DNA of 19,209 bases. Source: JAGOTT01 sp964450795 (GTDB taxonomy: Bacteria; Patescibacteriota; Minisyncoccia; Moranbacterales; UBA1568). How positions within the stretch are numbered: the stretch's first letter is position 1; each line of letters begins with the position of its first letter. Both the position numbers and the translations under genes were made by a program. The stretch covers positions 1 through 19,209 of the forward strand of contig CAYVDI010000018.1 of NCBI GenBank assembly GCA_964450795.1. The letters are read 5' to 3'. Positions 6,887 through 14,797 of the stretch are shown here, in pieces. The notes under the pieces are model-generated. The model was given only the letters and a program-made list of their open reading frames with translations, ran no database searches and was not told the origin of the DNA.

Positions 6887-6922
6887 ATACCCTTCCAATC
6901 ACGCATGCATCGCGAAAACAAC

Positions 6923-6954
6923 GAAGCCCACGGAAAACCGAGGGCTTCTTTTTT
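6923..6954 (+). terminator. Intrinsic terminator after the plus-strand small gene
   Basis: GAAGCCC pairs with GGGCTTC, with an inner CGG/CCG stem closing an AAAA loop, followed by six T. It sits between two converging genes; the minus-strand side has a weaker T-run, so it may also stop the opposing transcript. Confidence 0.88.
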
Positions 6955-6972
6955 ATTGCTGATTCTCCACGC

Positions 6973-8067
6973 CTAGGCCGCTTTTTCCTGCGGAAGCTCT
7001 TCCGAAGCGTCTCCCTGATCGAGCGAACCAAGCTCCCTCACGACGTCGGCGAATTCCTGCATGAGCAGCTTTTTCGCATCTCCGTCGGAGGATTTTATCA
7101 TCTCCGCCAACTTCAATCTCGCCTCATTGAGCGAAGAACGGTACTCTTCCATGGAGCTTTTGGCCTCTTTCTGAAATTCGGACTTCAACGGCGCATTCTC
7201 CGGATCATCCGCCTTCTTTTTGGCATATTCATATCCCTTCTTCCGAATGGCGAGAATCTCCTTCAAATCATCCAAATCGAACTCGACCTTGAGCATGGGC
7301 GCCTCATAGGCCGGCGCCTCACCAGCAAGACGCCACTCGGCACCAGGCGTCTCAACCGGAGTATTGCCGTGATTCGGCAGGATTCTTCCATCGATACCAA
7401 GCTCTTTGTTCCTCTTCACGCCCTGGCGCAAAGCTTCGTCGAATTTTTGCTTCTCTTCGGCGGACACTGGAACAAATTCCACGTTCCCCTCACCATCGAG
7501 CGATACCATGTCAGGCGTCTCCCAATTGAAAGGTTTCTCGGAGACTGGTAACGGCGGCTTCTCTTCCGGAAGAGGTCCCAAGGAAAACCCCGGATTCTCC
7601 ATTGACATAGGTTCTTGATACTGATTATCATCCTCCACCTCTTCAGTATACTCCCCTTTCAGACGATTCGACAATGCGAAAATCGCGCGGTCATCGGGAA
7701 ATTTCTTACCAAGAACCGATTCGTAGGGTCTTATCTTTTCTTCGAGCAGGCGCGCTTCCGACTGCACTTCGGCATATCGCCGATCTATTTCAGTCGTCCT
7801 TGCCTCCCGTTCCTCTTCGGAAAGCGATTCATTATTCTGCGCCGAGATCTTTTCGCGAAGAATCTTTTCCTGTTTGTCGAACAGTCGATCGAGGGCTACG
7901 AGCAGCTTGGTCACATCGGCGACATTTTCGTCCTCGTTTTTTTCCTTCAACGCCTTTGATCCATCAAGATCGAACTCACTCAGGAAATCCGAATCCATCT
8001 CGGTTTCCTCCCCAGGAACCGGACTATCCTTCTTGGTCGTGAAAAAACTTTTCACCGAATCAAACAT
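6973..8067 (-). CDS. Acidic coiled-coil hypothetical protein
   Basis: I do not recognise this 364-residue protein. It has no signal peptide or membrane helix and no Cys that I can see. Residues ~50-120 are a strongly charged, likely coiled-coil region (VTKLLVALDRLFDKQEKILR, later EEREARTTEIDRRYAEVQ). The middle (about 145-200) is rich in Pro, Glu and Gly and probably disordered. Residues ~260-350 are again helical and charged. It is the third gene after metG and tatD, starting 27 bases after the tatD stop, and lacks a good ribosome binding site. Its DNA is visibly richer in A+T than the neighbours. A scaffold or cytoskeleton-like role is possible but not supported by any motif. Confidence 0.8.
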   Translation of the reverse strand: MFDSVKSFFTTKKDSPVPGEETEMDSDFLSEFDLDGSKALKEKNEDENVADVTKLLVALDRLFDKQEKILREKISAQNNESLSEEEREARTTEIDRRYAEVQSEARLLEEKIRPYESVLGKKFPDDRAIFALSNRLKGEYTEEVEDDNQYQEPMSMENPGFSLGPLPEEKPPLPVSEKPFNWETPDMVSLDGEGNVEFVPVSAEEKQKFDEALRQGVKRNKELGIDGRILPNHGNTPVETPGAEWRLAGEAPAYEAPMLKVEFDLDDLKEILAIRKKGYEYAKKKADDPENAPLKSEFQKEAKSSMEEYRSSLNEARLKLAEMIKSSDGDAKKLLMQEFADVVRELGSLDQGDASEELPQEKAA

Positions 8068-8094
8068 ATCGCCATGCTTAAATCCAATTATCCG

Positions 8095-8278
8095 TCACGA
8101 TCTTGAAAAAACCCGATCAAATGTCTTTCTGATTGTCACGTCCAATGCCTCCGAAGGAACGGACTTTTCAGTCGCCACGGATCCGATCGTGTAACGTACG
8201 TATGCCGGCTCGTTTCGCGTACCGCGGACCGGTTGCGGGGAAAGATACGGGCAGTCAGTCTCGGCGAAAAGCCGCTCC
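8095..8278 (-). CDS. tatD: TatD-family metal-dependent hydrolase, C-terminal 60 residues
   Basis: The fragment reads ERLFAETDCPYLSPQPVRGT followed by RNEPAYVRY, the hallmark C-terminal block of TatD/YcfH nucleases, including the metal-binding Asp of the ETDxPYL motif and the P-x-RG-x-RNEPAYV signature. These TIM-barrel enzymes hydrolyse DNA or RNA ends using divalent metals and are about 255 residues long, so roughly 195 residues lie in the gap. It follows metG on the same strand, a pairing common in many bacteria. The family is certain; the choice between TatD and YcfH subgroup names is not. Confidence 0.93.
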
Positions 8279-8378
8279 NNNNNNNNNNNNNNNNNNNNNN
8301 NNNNNNNNNNNNNNNNNNNNNNNNNNNNNNNNNNNNNNNNNNNNNNNNNNNNNNNNNNNNNNNNNNNNNNNNNNNNNN
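8279..8378. other. Assembly gap, 100 N, between metG and tatD
   Basis: Exactly 100 N. The missing DNA should include the last part of metG and about 195 codons of tatD, so the real gap is probably well over 600 bases. Confidence 0.97.
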
Positions 8379-9736
8379 GGCGCGAGTGCGGAAGCGATGG
8401 ATGCGAGCCGGTCGAGCAGTACATGCATCACGCCGCCGAAGCGTTCCATATCGGTCTTCACGAGCTCCCACGGTTTCTCGTCGTCGATGTACTTGTTCGC
8501 TTCGCGCACGAGCCCGATGACATATTCCATCGCGTCCGCGAACCGGTACTCGTCGATCATCTTCGCGAGTTCCGCAGGAAAACCTGCCGCCTTGTCAGCA
8601 TCGGCCCCGGTCCTGGAATCCAATTTTTCGGACAGCTTCAACACGCGGGAAACGAGATTCCCGAGTCCGTTGGCGAGATCGGCGTTGTATTTCTCCGTGA
8701 GCCTTTCCATTGTGATATCCGGATCGCTCTCGAGGTTGCCGGCTGACAGGAGGAGATACCGTGTCCCGTCCTTGCCGAATTTCTCCGCGAGTTCGTCCGG
8801 TGAAATGACATTGCCCAATGACTTCGACATCTTCTGTCCCCCGACCATGATGTGCCCATGGATGAGTATCTGCCGCGACGGTTCGAGACCGGCGGAGAGG
8901 AGCATCGCCTGCCACATGGCGGACTGTTGACGAAGGTTATCCTTGCCTGCGATCTGGAGCCCCGGCCAGAATTTCCTGAAGTTCGTTTCGTCCTCGGGCC
9001 AGCCCAACGTGGTGATATAGTTCGCGAGCGCATCGAACCACACGTACATGACGTGTTCCCCGTCGCCCGGCACCGGAATCCCCCACGACATCTTTGACGC
9101 GAGACGTGAGATGGAAAAGTCCTGAAGACCCGAAGCGACGAAGTTTCGGATCTCCGCGAGCCGGTTCTTCGGAACGACGAAATCCGGCCGTTCATCATAG
9201 AGCGAAAGAAGCTTGTCCTGGTATTTCGAGAACCGGAAGAAATAGTTCTCCTCTTCCACCGTCTCGATCGGCATGTTCGGATGATCCGGACATTTCCCGT
9301 GGTCGAGGTCCGAGTCCGTCTTCTCGAGCTCGCACCCGACGCAGTACTTCGTCCTGTATTGTTTCTTGTAGATGTCACCGGACGCTTCGCATCGCCGCCA
9401 GAATTCCTGTGCCGCCACGATATGATGCGGGTCGGTCGTGCGAATGAAATGCGTATAGCTCACGTCGAGCGTCTCCTTGACCGCGCGAAAATGTTCCGAC
9501 ATCCGGTCGCAGTATTCCTGCGGCGTGATACGATCTTCAGCAGCCTTCTGAAAGATCTTCTGCCCGTGCTCGTCGGTACCGACGTTGAAGACCATCTCAC
9601 AGCCGCGCGCCCGCGCCGCCCGGGCGATCACATCCGCCTGTACCGCTTCCAGGGCATAACCGAGATGCGGCCTCCCGTTCACATACGGCAAGGTCGTGGT
9701 TATATAAAATTCCTTATTTTCGGTTCTTTCAAGCAT
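8379..9736 (-). CDS. metG: Methionyl-tRNA synthetase (3' end lost in gap)
   Basis: The first 452 residues of the class I enzyme that charges tRNA-Met. The HIGH-type motif is HLGY (24-27). The connective domain has a zinc knuckle C132-x2-C135-x13-C149-x2-H152. WFDALANYIT (233-242) and KMSKS (302-306) complete the catalytic core, and the helical anticodon-binding domain begins before the gap. In the methionine-pocket strand the sequence is IAGKDNLRQQSAMWQAML, where E. coli-type enzymes have a Phe-His; this variant is familiar from Patescibacteria. Whether a C-terminal tRNA-binding domain existed cannot be seen. The start region overlaps the -35 side of a divergent promoter. Confidence 0.97.
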
Positions 9737-9742
9737 ATATTC

Positions 9743-9771
9743 TTGACAAATCGGTATTTATGGAGTATAAT
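9743..9771 (+). promoter_or_regulatory. Perfect consensus sigma-70 promoter of the 51-residue ORF
   Basis: TTGACA (9743-9748), exactly 17 bp, then TATAAT (9766-9771). Transcription would begin near 9778, leaving a leader of about 32 bases. It begins only 7 bases upstream of the metG start codon. A possible opposite-strand promoter for metG (TATACT, complement of 9764-9769) would share the same -10 DNA. Confidence 0.93.
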
Positions 9772-9809
9772 ATAGGGATTATGGTTCTTTCCACCACGAG
9801 GAGTACAGC

Positions 9810-9965
9810 ATGAAAAATGGTATTAGCTGGGCGACGGAACGGGCGGCGGAAGCGAAGAGGCTCCGCAACGAGATTTTCTGGAGCATTTTCAGCCTCATGC
9901 TCCTCGCCGGCTTCAGCTGGCTGTTTCTCAACCCGCAGGTCATCGTTCGCCTCTACCTCGGCTGA
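9810..9965 (+). CDS. 51-residue single-pass membrane microprotein
   Basis: An ATG with a strong ribosome binding site (GAGGAG, 6 bases upstream) opens a 51-codon frame: MKNGISWATERAAEAKRLRN, then a hydrophobic helix (EIFWSIFSLMLLAGFSWLFL, residues 21-40), then a short tail NPQVIVRLYLG. The basic, amphipathic N-terminus suggests a cytoplasmic N-end and a single membrane span. I do not recognise the family. It has its own perfect promoter and its own strong terminator, making a self-contained gene between metG and rsmI, on the opposite strand to both. Possibilities include a small membrane regulator, a toxin-like peptide or a leader-type protein; none can be decided from sequence. Confidence 0.85.
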   Translation: MKNGISWATERAAEAKRLRNEIFWSIFSLMLLAGFSWLFLNPQVIVRLYLG

Positions 9966-9981
9966 CGACGACCGGCGACAG

Positions 9982-10010
9982 GGCTCGGAACCACGGTTCC
10001 GAGCCTTTTT
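9982..10010 (+). terminator. Intrinsic terminator after the microprotein gene
   Basis: A perfect 10-bp stem (GGCTCGGAAC with GTTCCGAGCC) with a 4-nt loop is followed by five T. It ends four bases from the stop codon of the opposing rsmI gene. Confidence 0.93.
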
Positions 10011-10014
10011 CATT

Positions 10015-10500
10015 TTATGCCCGATGAACAACGATGACAAATTCCCCCTTCACTTTCGCCGGGTTCGCCTCGAAGTACCCGAGNNNNNNNNNNNNNNNNN
10101 NNNNNNNNNNNNNNNNNNNNNNNNNNNNNNNNNNNNNNNNNNNNNNNNNNNNNNNNNNNNNNNNNNNNNNNNNNNNNNNNNNNGAGACGAGCTTGTTGCC
10201 CGGATCCGAAAGTCCCGGCGTCCCGGCGTCCGTCACGTACGCATACGATTTCCCTTCCCGCATCTCCTCGACGAGCCGCGCGAGTTTCGCTTCGTCCGTG
10301 TGTTCATGACACGAGACCGCCGGCTTGTCGATCTCATATTTCGCAAGAAGTTTTTTCGTCACGCGCGTATCCTCGGCCAAGACCGCATCACATTCGCGAA
10401 GCATCCTCAAGGCCCGAAGCGTGATGTCCTCGAGATTGCCGATCGGCGTCGCGACAATGAAAAGTGATCCGGTTTTTTCCATACGTTTGCATCCGTTCAT
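10015..10500 (-). CDS. rsmI: 16S rRNA (cytidine1402-2'-O)-methyltransferase (interrupted by gap)
   Basis: RsmI methylates the ribose of C1402 in the decoding centre of 16S rRNA using S-adenosylmethionine. The left part of the protein (about 105 residues) has VATPIGNLEDITLRAL and AYVTDAGTPGLSDPG, both diagnostic. After the gap the last residues are LGYFEANPAKVKGEFVIVV followed by HRA and the stop; the VKGEFVIVV strand closes the catalytic domain, so the optional C-terminal helical domain is absent. About 110 residues should be in the gap, more than 100 N can hold. The ATG at 10500 overlaps the stop of the upstream permease gene (ATGA), favouring this start over the ATG at 10482. Confidence 0.94.
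   Translation of the reverse strand: MNGCKRMEKTGSLFIVATPIGNLEDITLRALRMLRECDAVLAEDTRVTKKLLAKYEIDKPAVSCHEHTDEAKLARLVEEMREGKSYAYVTDAGTPGLSDPGNKLVXXXXXXXXXXXXXXXXXXXXXXXXXXXXXXXXXXLGYFEANPAKVKGEFVIVVHRA
10084..10183. other. Assembly gap, 100 N, inside rsmI
   Basis: Exactly 100 N. Roughly 330 bases of rsmI coding sequence are expected here from family length, so the run is a placeholder. The reading frame happens to continue across it. Confidence 0.97.
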
Positions 10501-11528
10501 CTGCTCGTCTGTTTCTTCTCCATGAAGTCCTCCACGAACACGCCGAGGATCATCGCCGCAGGCACGGCAAGCAGAACACCGACCGCACCACCGAGCTCGA
10601 GCCCGATAAGCACCGCGACGATGAGCACGACCGGATTCAGACCCGCGGAATGCTTCATCACCTGCGGTGCGATGATATGACTCTCGAGCTGGTGCGCGAC
10701 CACGTAGTATGCGAGCACGGAAAACCCGACCACGGGCGCCTCAAACAACCCCAGCAATACCGCCGGAATAGCCGCAAGGATCGGCCCGATATAGGGAATG
10801 ATCTCTACCAATCCGCCGAAAAGAGCGATGGCGAGTGCATACGGAACCCCGAAAAGCGACAAACCGGCATAATAAATCACGAACACGATCGCCATGAGCA
10901 GGAGCTGGGCCCCGAGCCAACGGGAAACGCGGGTTCGGATCTTCCCCGCGAACTCCGCGGCGCGCGCATGATACTGGTCCGGCGTGAGCGCGAGAAAGAA
11001 CTTCTCGATACCGTTCTCCTCAAGCGAGAGGTAGAGCGAAAGGAAGAAGTATCCGAGAAAGTGCACGAACCCGGAAAAGATGCCGACCGTCGTCGCGACG
11101 ATATTCCCGGCGCTGTGGGTGATTCCCGACTCGATTTCCGCGAAAAACTGATCTCGACCGAAATCGACACCGAACGACTGGAAGTACGCCTCGAAAGCGG
11201 AAAGGATTCCGGAGAGCTTCTGGTTGTATATCGGCCAGGATGTGGCGAAGTTCTTCACCTCCGAAACGAAGAGCGGAACGAAAACCGCGACCATGGCGAC
11301 GATCAACGCCAGAAAACCGAGATACACCGAAATCACCGCACCGGTCCGGGAGAATTTCCACCGTTCGAGCCGCGCGATGACCGGATACAGCGCTGCCGCC
11401 GTCAGCACCGAAAGAAGCACGAGAAGCACGATGTCGCGGAGGAGGTACAGGAAATACGCCCCGACGACGAGGAGCGCGATCCGGAAGATGATTCTCGTGC
11501 CGATTTCGACGATCCGATCCGTATCCAT
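10497..11528 (-). CDS. AI-2E/PerM-family membrane permease
   Basis: A complete 343-residue polytopic membrane protein of the AI-2E transporter family (PF01594, formerly UPF0118). Hydrophobic helices are visible at about 13-47 (two), 66-88, 147-168, 205-227, 230-262 and 265-335 (several), with the typical soluble segment between the third and fourth (about 90-145). The family signatures VEIIPYIGP (241-249) and SHIIAPQVM (283-291) followed by GLNPVV are present. Members export diverse substrates, including autoinducer-2 or Na+ (in Na+/H+ antiport); the substrate here is unknown. It starts 5 bases after the M16 peptidase stop and overlaps rsmI by 4 bases, within one operon. Confidence 0.93.
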   Translation of the reverse strand: MDTDRIVEIGTRIIFRIALLVVGAYFLYLLRDIVLLVLLSVLTAAALYPVIARLERWKFSRTGAVISVYLGFLALIVAMVAVFVPLFVSEVKNFATSWPIYNQKLSGILSAFEAYFQSFGVDFGRDQFFAEIESGITHSAGNIVATTVGIFSGFVHFLGYFFLSLYLSLEENGIEKFFLALTPDQYHARAAEFAGKIRTRVSRWLGAQLLLMAIVFVIYYAGLSLFGVPYALAIALFGGLVEIIPYIGPILAAIPAVLLGLFEAPVVGFSVLAYYVVAHQLESHIIAPQVMKHSAGLNPVVLIVAVLIGLELGGAVGVLLAVPAAMILGVFVEDFMEKKQTSR

Positions 11529-11533
11529 ATGGT

Positions 11534-12727
11534 TCAGAATGAAAGGAGTTTCTCGAGTCTCTTTCTCATCTTCGCGTCGTGCGGACCGATGACGGCGAGG
11601 TTGAGCTTCTCGTTCCGGAAAATGTCCTTCGCGACACGGAGCACGTCATCCGCCGTCACCGCGTCGATCTTCCTCGCCTTCTCATCAGGAAGCGTGATCT
11701 TGTCCCGGAGCACTTCCTGCGAAACGAGGTACTCGACCACGTCGTCCGAACCTTCGAGCCCCATCGCGAGCCGTCCCTTGATGTATTCCTTCGCGCGGGA
11801 TAATTCCTCGTCCTCGACACGTTCGGACGCTATCTTCCGGTACTCGTCAAGGATGACCGCGATCGTCTTCTCGAGATTCTCGTGTTCCACACCGCACTGC
11901 GTCGCAAGCGATCCGGCGTCATGGAGCGCGTCCACGCCGGTCGAGACATGATAGGCAAGCCCCCGCCGCTCACGTACCTGGATAAAGAGCCGTGAAGACA
12001 TCCCACCACCCAAGATCGTCGCAAGTACCGCGAGCGGATAACGGTCCTCGTGCTCCGCCTCGTAGCCCCTGACCCCGAGGAGGAAATGCGTCTGGTCGGT
12101 CTTTTTTTTCTCAATGAAGAGCGCAGGCGATTTCTGCCGCTCGGAAATCCTCCTAAATGACGGCCGCTTCCCTTCCATAAGAACATCAAACCTCTCTTCT
12201 ATCCCTTTCAGGATTTCTTTCTCGTCAAATTTTCCGGCAACCCCGACGACGACATTCGATCCCGTGTACATCTTGCGGAGGAACCGGACGAAATCCGCTC
12301 GTTTGAATGATTTGATATTTTCCTTCGGCCCGAGTATCCGCCAGCCGGCCGGATGGTCGCCGTAGAGGAGCTCGTCGAAATGCTCGCCGACACGCGATGA
12401 CGGCTTGTCCTCGTACATGTTGATCTCCTGGAGAATCGTCCCCTTCTCGCGGTCGATTTCCTCCTGTTCCAGCTTCTGATGGAGGAAGAGATCCGAGATC
12501 ACGTCGAGCGCGGTCAACGCATGGTGCGCCTCCACCTTGGCATAATACCCGGTGTACTCCTTGCCAGTGAACGCGTTGTATTCGGCGCCGATCCCATCAA
12601 GCTCCTTGGAAATATCGAACGCCGTCGGGCGACGCTTCGTCCCCTTGAAGAACATGTGCTCGAGGAAGTGCGCGATGCCGCTCTCGGCGCGCGTCTCATA
12701 GCGCGACCCGGCACCGGTCATGACGAG
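11534..12727 (-). CDS. M16-family zinc metallopeptidase (5' end lost in gap)
   Basis: Nearly complete single-unit M16 peptidase (insulinase/processing-peptidase family). The inverted zinc motif HFLEH (H18, E21, H22 counted from the first visible Met at 12721) follows GAGSRYE, and the third zinc ligand is the Glu of LQEINMYEDKP (E99), at the usual spacing. The C-terminal half carries the inactive domain with its ILGGGMSSRLFIQVRERRGLAY block, so it resembles the bacterial PqqL/YmxG-type small M16 proteins that dimerise to form a peptide chamber. About 25-30 N-terminal residues are missing in the gap. Located between glyS and the permease gene; its substrate is unknown. Confidence 0.95.
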   Translation of the reverse strand, partial: LVMTGAGSRYETRAESGIAHFLEHMFFKGTKRRPTAFDISKELDGIGAEYNAFTGKEYTGYYAKVEAHHALTALDVISDLFLHQKLEQEEIDREKGTILQEINMYEDKPSSRVGEHFDELLYGDHPAGWRILGPKENIKSFKRADFVRFLRKMYTGSNVVVGVAGKFDEKEILKGIEERFDVLMEGKRPSFRRISERQKSPALFIEKKKTDQTHFLLGVRGYEAEHEDRYPLAVLATILGGGMSSRLFIQVRERRGLAYHVSTGVDALHDAGSLATQCGVEHENLEKTIAVILDEYRKIASERVEDEELSRAKEYIKGRLAMGLEGSDDVVEYLVSQEVLRDKITLPDEKARKIDAVTADDVLRVAKDIFRNEKLNLAVIGPHDAKMRKRLEKLLSF

Positions 12728-12827
12728 NNNNNNNNNNNNNNNNNNNNNNNNNNNNNNNNNNNNNNNNNNNNNNNNNNNNNNNNNNNNNNNNNNNNNNNNN
12801 NNNNNNNNNNNNNNNNNNNNNNNNNNN
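12728..12827. other. Assembly gap, 100 N, between glyS and the M16 peptidase gene
   Basis: Exactly 100 N. Family lengths predict about 130 codons of glyS plus about 25 codons of the peptidase are missing, so the actual gap should exceed 400 bases. Confidence 0.97.
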
Positions 12828-13806
12828 TCTCGTTCGTGACCGGATCACGGTACGAAAGATCGACGCCGGAGAACTTCGAATGCTGAGTGAGGTCGTAGTC
12901 GCTCCGGTTATGGATGCCTTCGAGCTCCTTGAATCCGAACGGGAATTCGTACTCGATATCCCACGCCGCCTTGGCATAGAAAACGAGGTTCTCATGCTCG
13001 TGCCAGCGGAGATGTTCCTCTTTGATTCCGAGATCGAGATAGTACTGCCATCGCTTCTTGCGCCATTCCTCATAGGTCGCGGCGGCCTCGTCCGGCCGGA
13101 CGAAGTACTGCATCTCCATCTGTTCGAATTCGCGCTTGCGGAAGATGAATTGTCGTGCGGTGATCTCGTTGCGGAACGCCTTGCCGATCTGCGCGATGCC
13201 GAACGGAACCTTCACGCGCGACGAATCGAGCACGTTCTTGAAATTGACGTAGATGCCCTGACACGTCTCGCCGCGGAGATACGTCGGTTCCTTCGTCCAG
13301 TCCCCGGCGAAGTTGCCGAGATTGGACTGCACGAGGAGATTGAAGCTCTTCGCCTCGGTGAAGCTCTTCTTCCCGCATTTCGGGCAGACGATCGTGTCGC
13401 GGTGCTCGTCGAAAAGTCGGTTGATCTCCTCTTCCGTCATTTTTTCATCCGCCTGCACGCCCGCCTCCTCGAGGAGATGATCAACGCGTACGCGTGAGTG
13501 GCATTCCTTGCATTCGGCCAGGGGGTCGGAAAACCCACCGACGTGTCCTGACGCCTCCCAAACTTTCGGATGCATGAAGATCGCCGAATCGAGCCCGACG
13601 ATATTCTCGTGATCGCGGACCATCGCCTTCCACCACGCCTCGCGGATATTCCTTGCCAATTCGACCCCGTACGGACCGAAATCATACACCGCCGCGAATC
13701 CGCCATAGATCTCCGAGGACGGAAAGATGAATCCGCGCCGCTTACACAGCGAGACAATCTTGTCCATGAGGTCGTTTTTCTGTTCCGCCATAGGAAAAAA
13801 GTTCAT
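12828..13806 (-). CDS. glyQS: Glycyl-tRNA synthetase, homodimeric type (3' end lost in gap)
   Basis: About 326 residues of the class II alpha2-type glycyl-tRNA synthetase. The start region (KRRGFIFPSSEIYGGFAAVYDFGPYG) and the motif 2 block (FRNEITARQFIFRKREFEQM) are diagnostic. Two CxxC pairs (CKECHSRVRV and CPKCGKK) form the zinc-binding insertion typical of this type. The anticodon-binding domain lies in the gap. The ATG at 13806 is preferred because AAGGGAA lies just upstream; an internal ATG (13791, MAEQKND) has no such site. This type differs from the alpha2beta2 enzyme of E. coli. It is the first gene of the four-gene operon ending with rsmI. Confidence 0.97.
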
Positions 13807-13853
13807 TATTTCCCTTCAACCCTACCTTTTTCCGGACTGAAAGTCAAAGATTC

Positions 13854-13882
13854 TGGACAAAACCCCCCTGAAGCGATACAAG
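13854..13882 (+). promoter_or_regulatory. Candidate promoter for the two-gene membrane cassette
   Basis: TGGACA (13854-13859, 5 of 6), a 17-bp spacer, then TACAAG (13877-13882, 4 of 6), ending 37 bases before the ATG at 13920. It is divergent from glyS. Confidence 0.45.
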
Positions 13883-13919
13883 AAAGACATCACCTTAACA
13901 ACCAGAAAAGAGGTCGATC

Positions 13920-14249
13920 ATGTTCTCTCCGGATATCCTCCCCCTCCTCATTCTCGCGGGAATGGCATTCCTCCTCTATAAGGCGTTCAGGTCGGCAGGA
14001 GACCGACCGTTCTCCGAACTGCTCGATGCGGAAACCAATCTCGCCCGATGGCAGATGCTGCACGAAGGCATCCACCCGGGCGACTACCCGGTCGGAAAGC
14101 GGCTCGCGGAGCGATATCTGGACGCGCTCATCAAGGCGTCAAGAACGATTCCGACCATGGGAAACGACCAGGAACACCTCGCGAAGATCGAGCACGCCAA
14201 ACGGCTGGCCCAGCCGAGACAATCGAATCCCTTCCACGCCACAGCCTGA
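13920..14249 (+). CDS. Small membrane-anchored hypothetical protein
   Basis: A 109-residue protein preceded by AGAGG 7 bases before the ATG. Residues 4-20 (PDILPLLILAGMAFLLY) form one membrane helix followed by a basic turn (KAFR), so the remainder is probably cytoplasmic. That part is helical and charged, with HEGIHPGDYPVGKRLAERYL in the middle and a Gln/Pro-rich end. I do not recognise the family. The next gene starts 13 bases after its stop with its own GGAG site, so the two are very likely co-transcribed. Both lie between the divergent glyS and convergent tgt operons. Confidence 0.8.
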   Translation: MFSPDILPLLILAGMAFLLYKAFRSAGDRPFSELLDAETNLARWQMLHEGIHPGDYPVGKRLAERYLDALIKASRTIPTMGNDQEHLAKIEHAKRLAQPRQSNPFHATA

Positions 14250-14262
14250 AACGGAGCCAATC

Positions 14263-14751
14263 ATGTACGCCATCAGTATAAGCCATGAGTCAATCCTTCT
14301 CGCCGCTTCGTGGATAATCGGACTGGCGTTCCTGATCGCGATCTTCCCGATCGCACAGGACTATCTGAAAAAATCGGGAAAGAGCATGCAAGAAACACTC
14401 TTCGACCAGTCGCTCGGGATGATTATATTAGGCATTCCCTTCTGGCTTCTGTCGTTCGCTACCCTGCTCGATAGCCTGCTCATACTCGCATACGTCCTGT
14501 GGTGGGTCGGCATCGGTGTATGGACGGTTTATTTCAGCCCGAAATCGGTCTCGGAAAATCCAATCAAGATAAACGAATTCCGGGCAAGACTTCTACTCGC
14601 GATTCAATATTCCGGAGTTATCCCCATAGCCGGAATTTTCTGGAGCCCAAGAAATCTTCCACCATATCTCCGAGGACTCGCAGAAAAATACGAGACCATG
14701 CGGATACGGATGGGCGACAACCGGATCGCACCGCCACCACTCTCCGACTAA
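14263..14751 (+). CDS. Four-helix membrane hypothetical protein
   Basis: A 162-residue protein starting at the ATG with GGAG 7 bases upstream. Hydrophobic helices are at about 11-30, 50-68, 71-91 and 109-127, then a charged tail ends in Pro-rich IAPPPLSD. I do not recognise the family. The frame is open further upstream (to 13570), but the upstream part is a shadow of glyS and the preceding gene. It is the second gene of a two-gene unit and is followed 12 bases later by a strong terminator. Its pairing with a single-pass protein suggests the two may form a membrane complex; this is inference from position only. Confidence 0.8.
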   Translation: MYAISISHESILLAASWIIGLAFLIAIFPIAQDYLKKSGKSMQETLFDQSLGMIILGIPFWLLSFATLLDSLLILAYVLWWVGIGVWTVYFSPKSVSENPIKINEFRARLLLAIQYSGVIPIAGIFWSPRNLPPYLRGLAEKYETMRIRMGDNRIAPPPLSD

Positions 14752-14763
14752 TCTCGAAAAACA

Positions 14764-14797
14764 AACGCCGCGCAGGAACACCTGCCGGCGTTTTTTT
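14764..14797 (+). terminator. Intrinsic terminator between the membrane cassette and tgt
   Basis: AACGCCG pairs with CGGCGTT and GCAGG with CCTGC, with one bulged C and an AACA loop, followed by a run of seven T (14791-14797, two shared with the stem). The tgt stop codon (complement of 14796-14798) lies in the T-run. The minus strand also has a T-rich exit, so it may work in both directions. Confidence 0.92.

Noticed and set aside
10464..11951. A 495-residue plus-strand frame opposite the permease gene
   Set aside because: Extremely rich in Arg, Asp, Glu and His with no hydrophobic core; it mirrors the membrane protein on the other strand.
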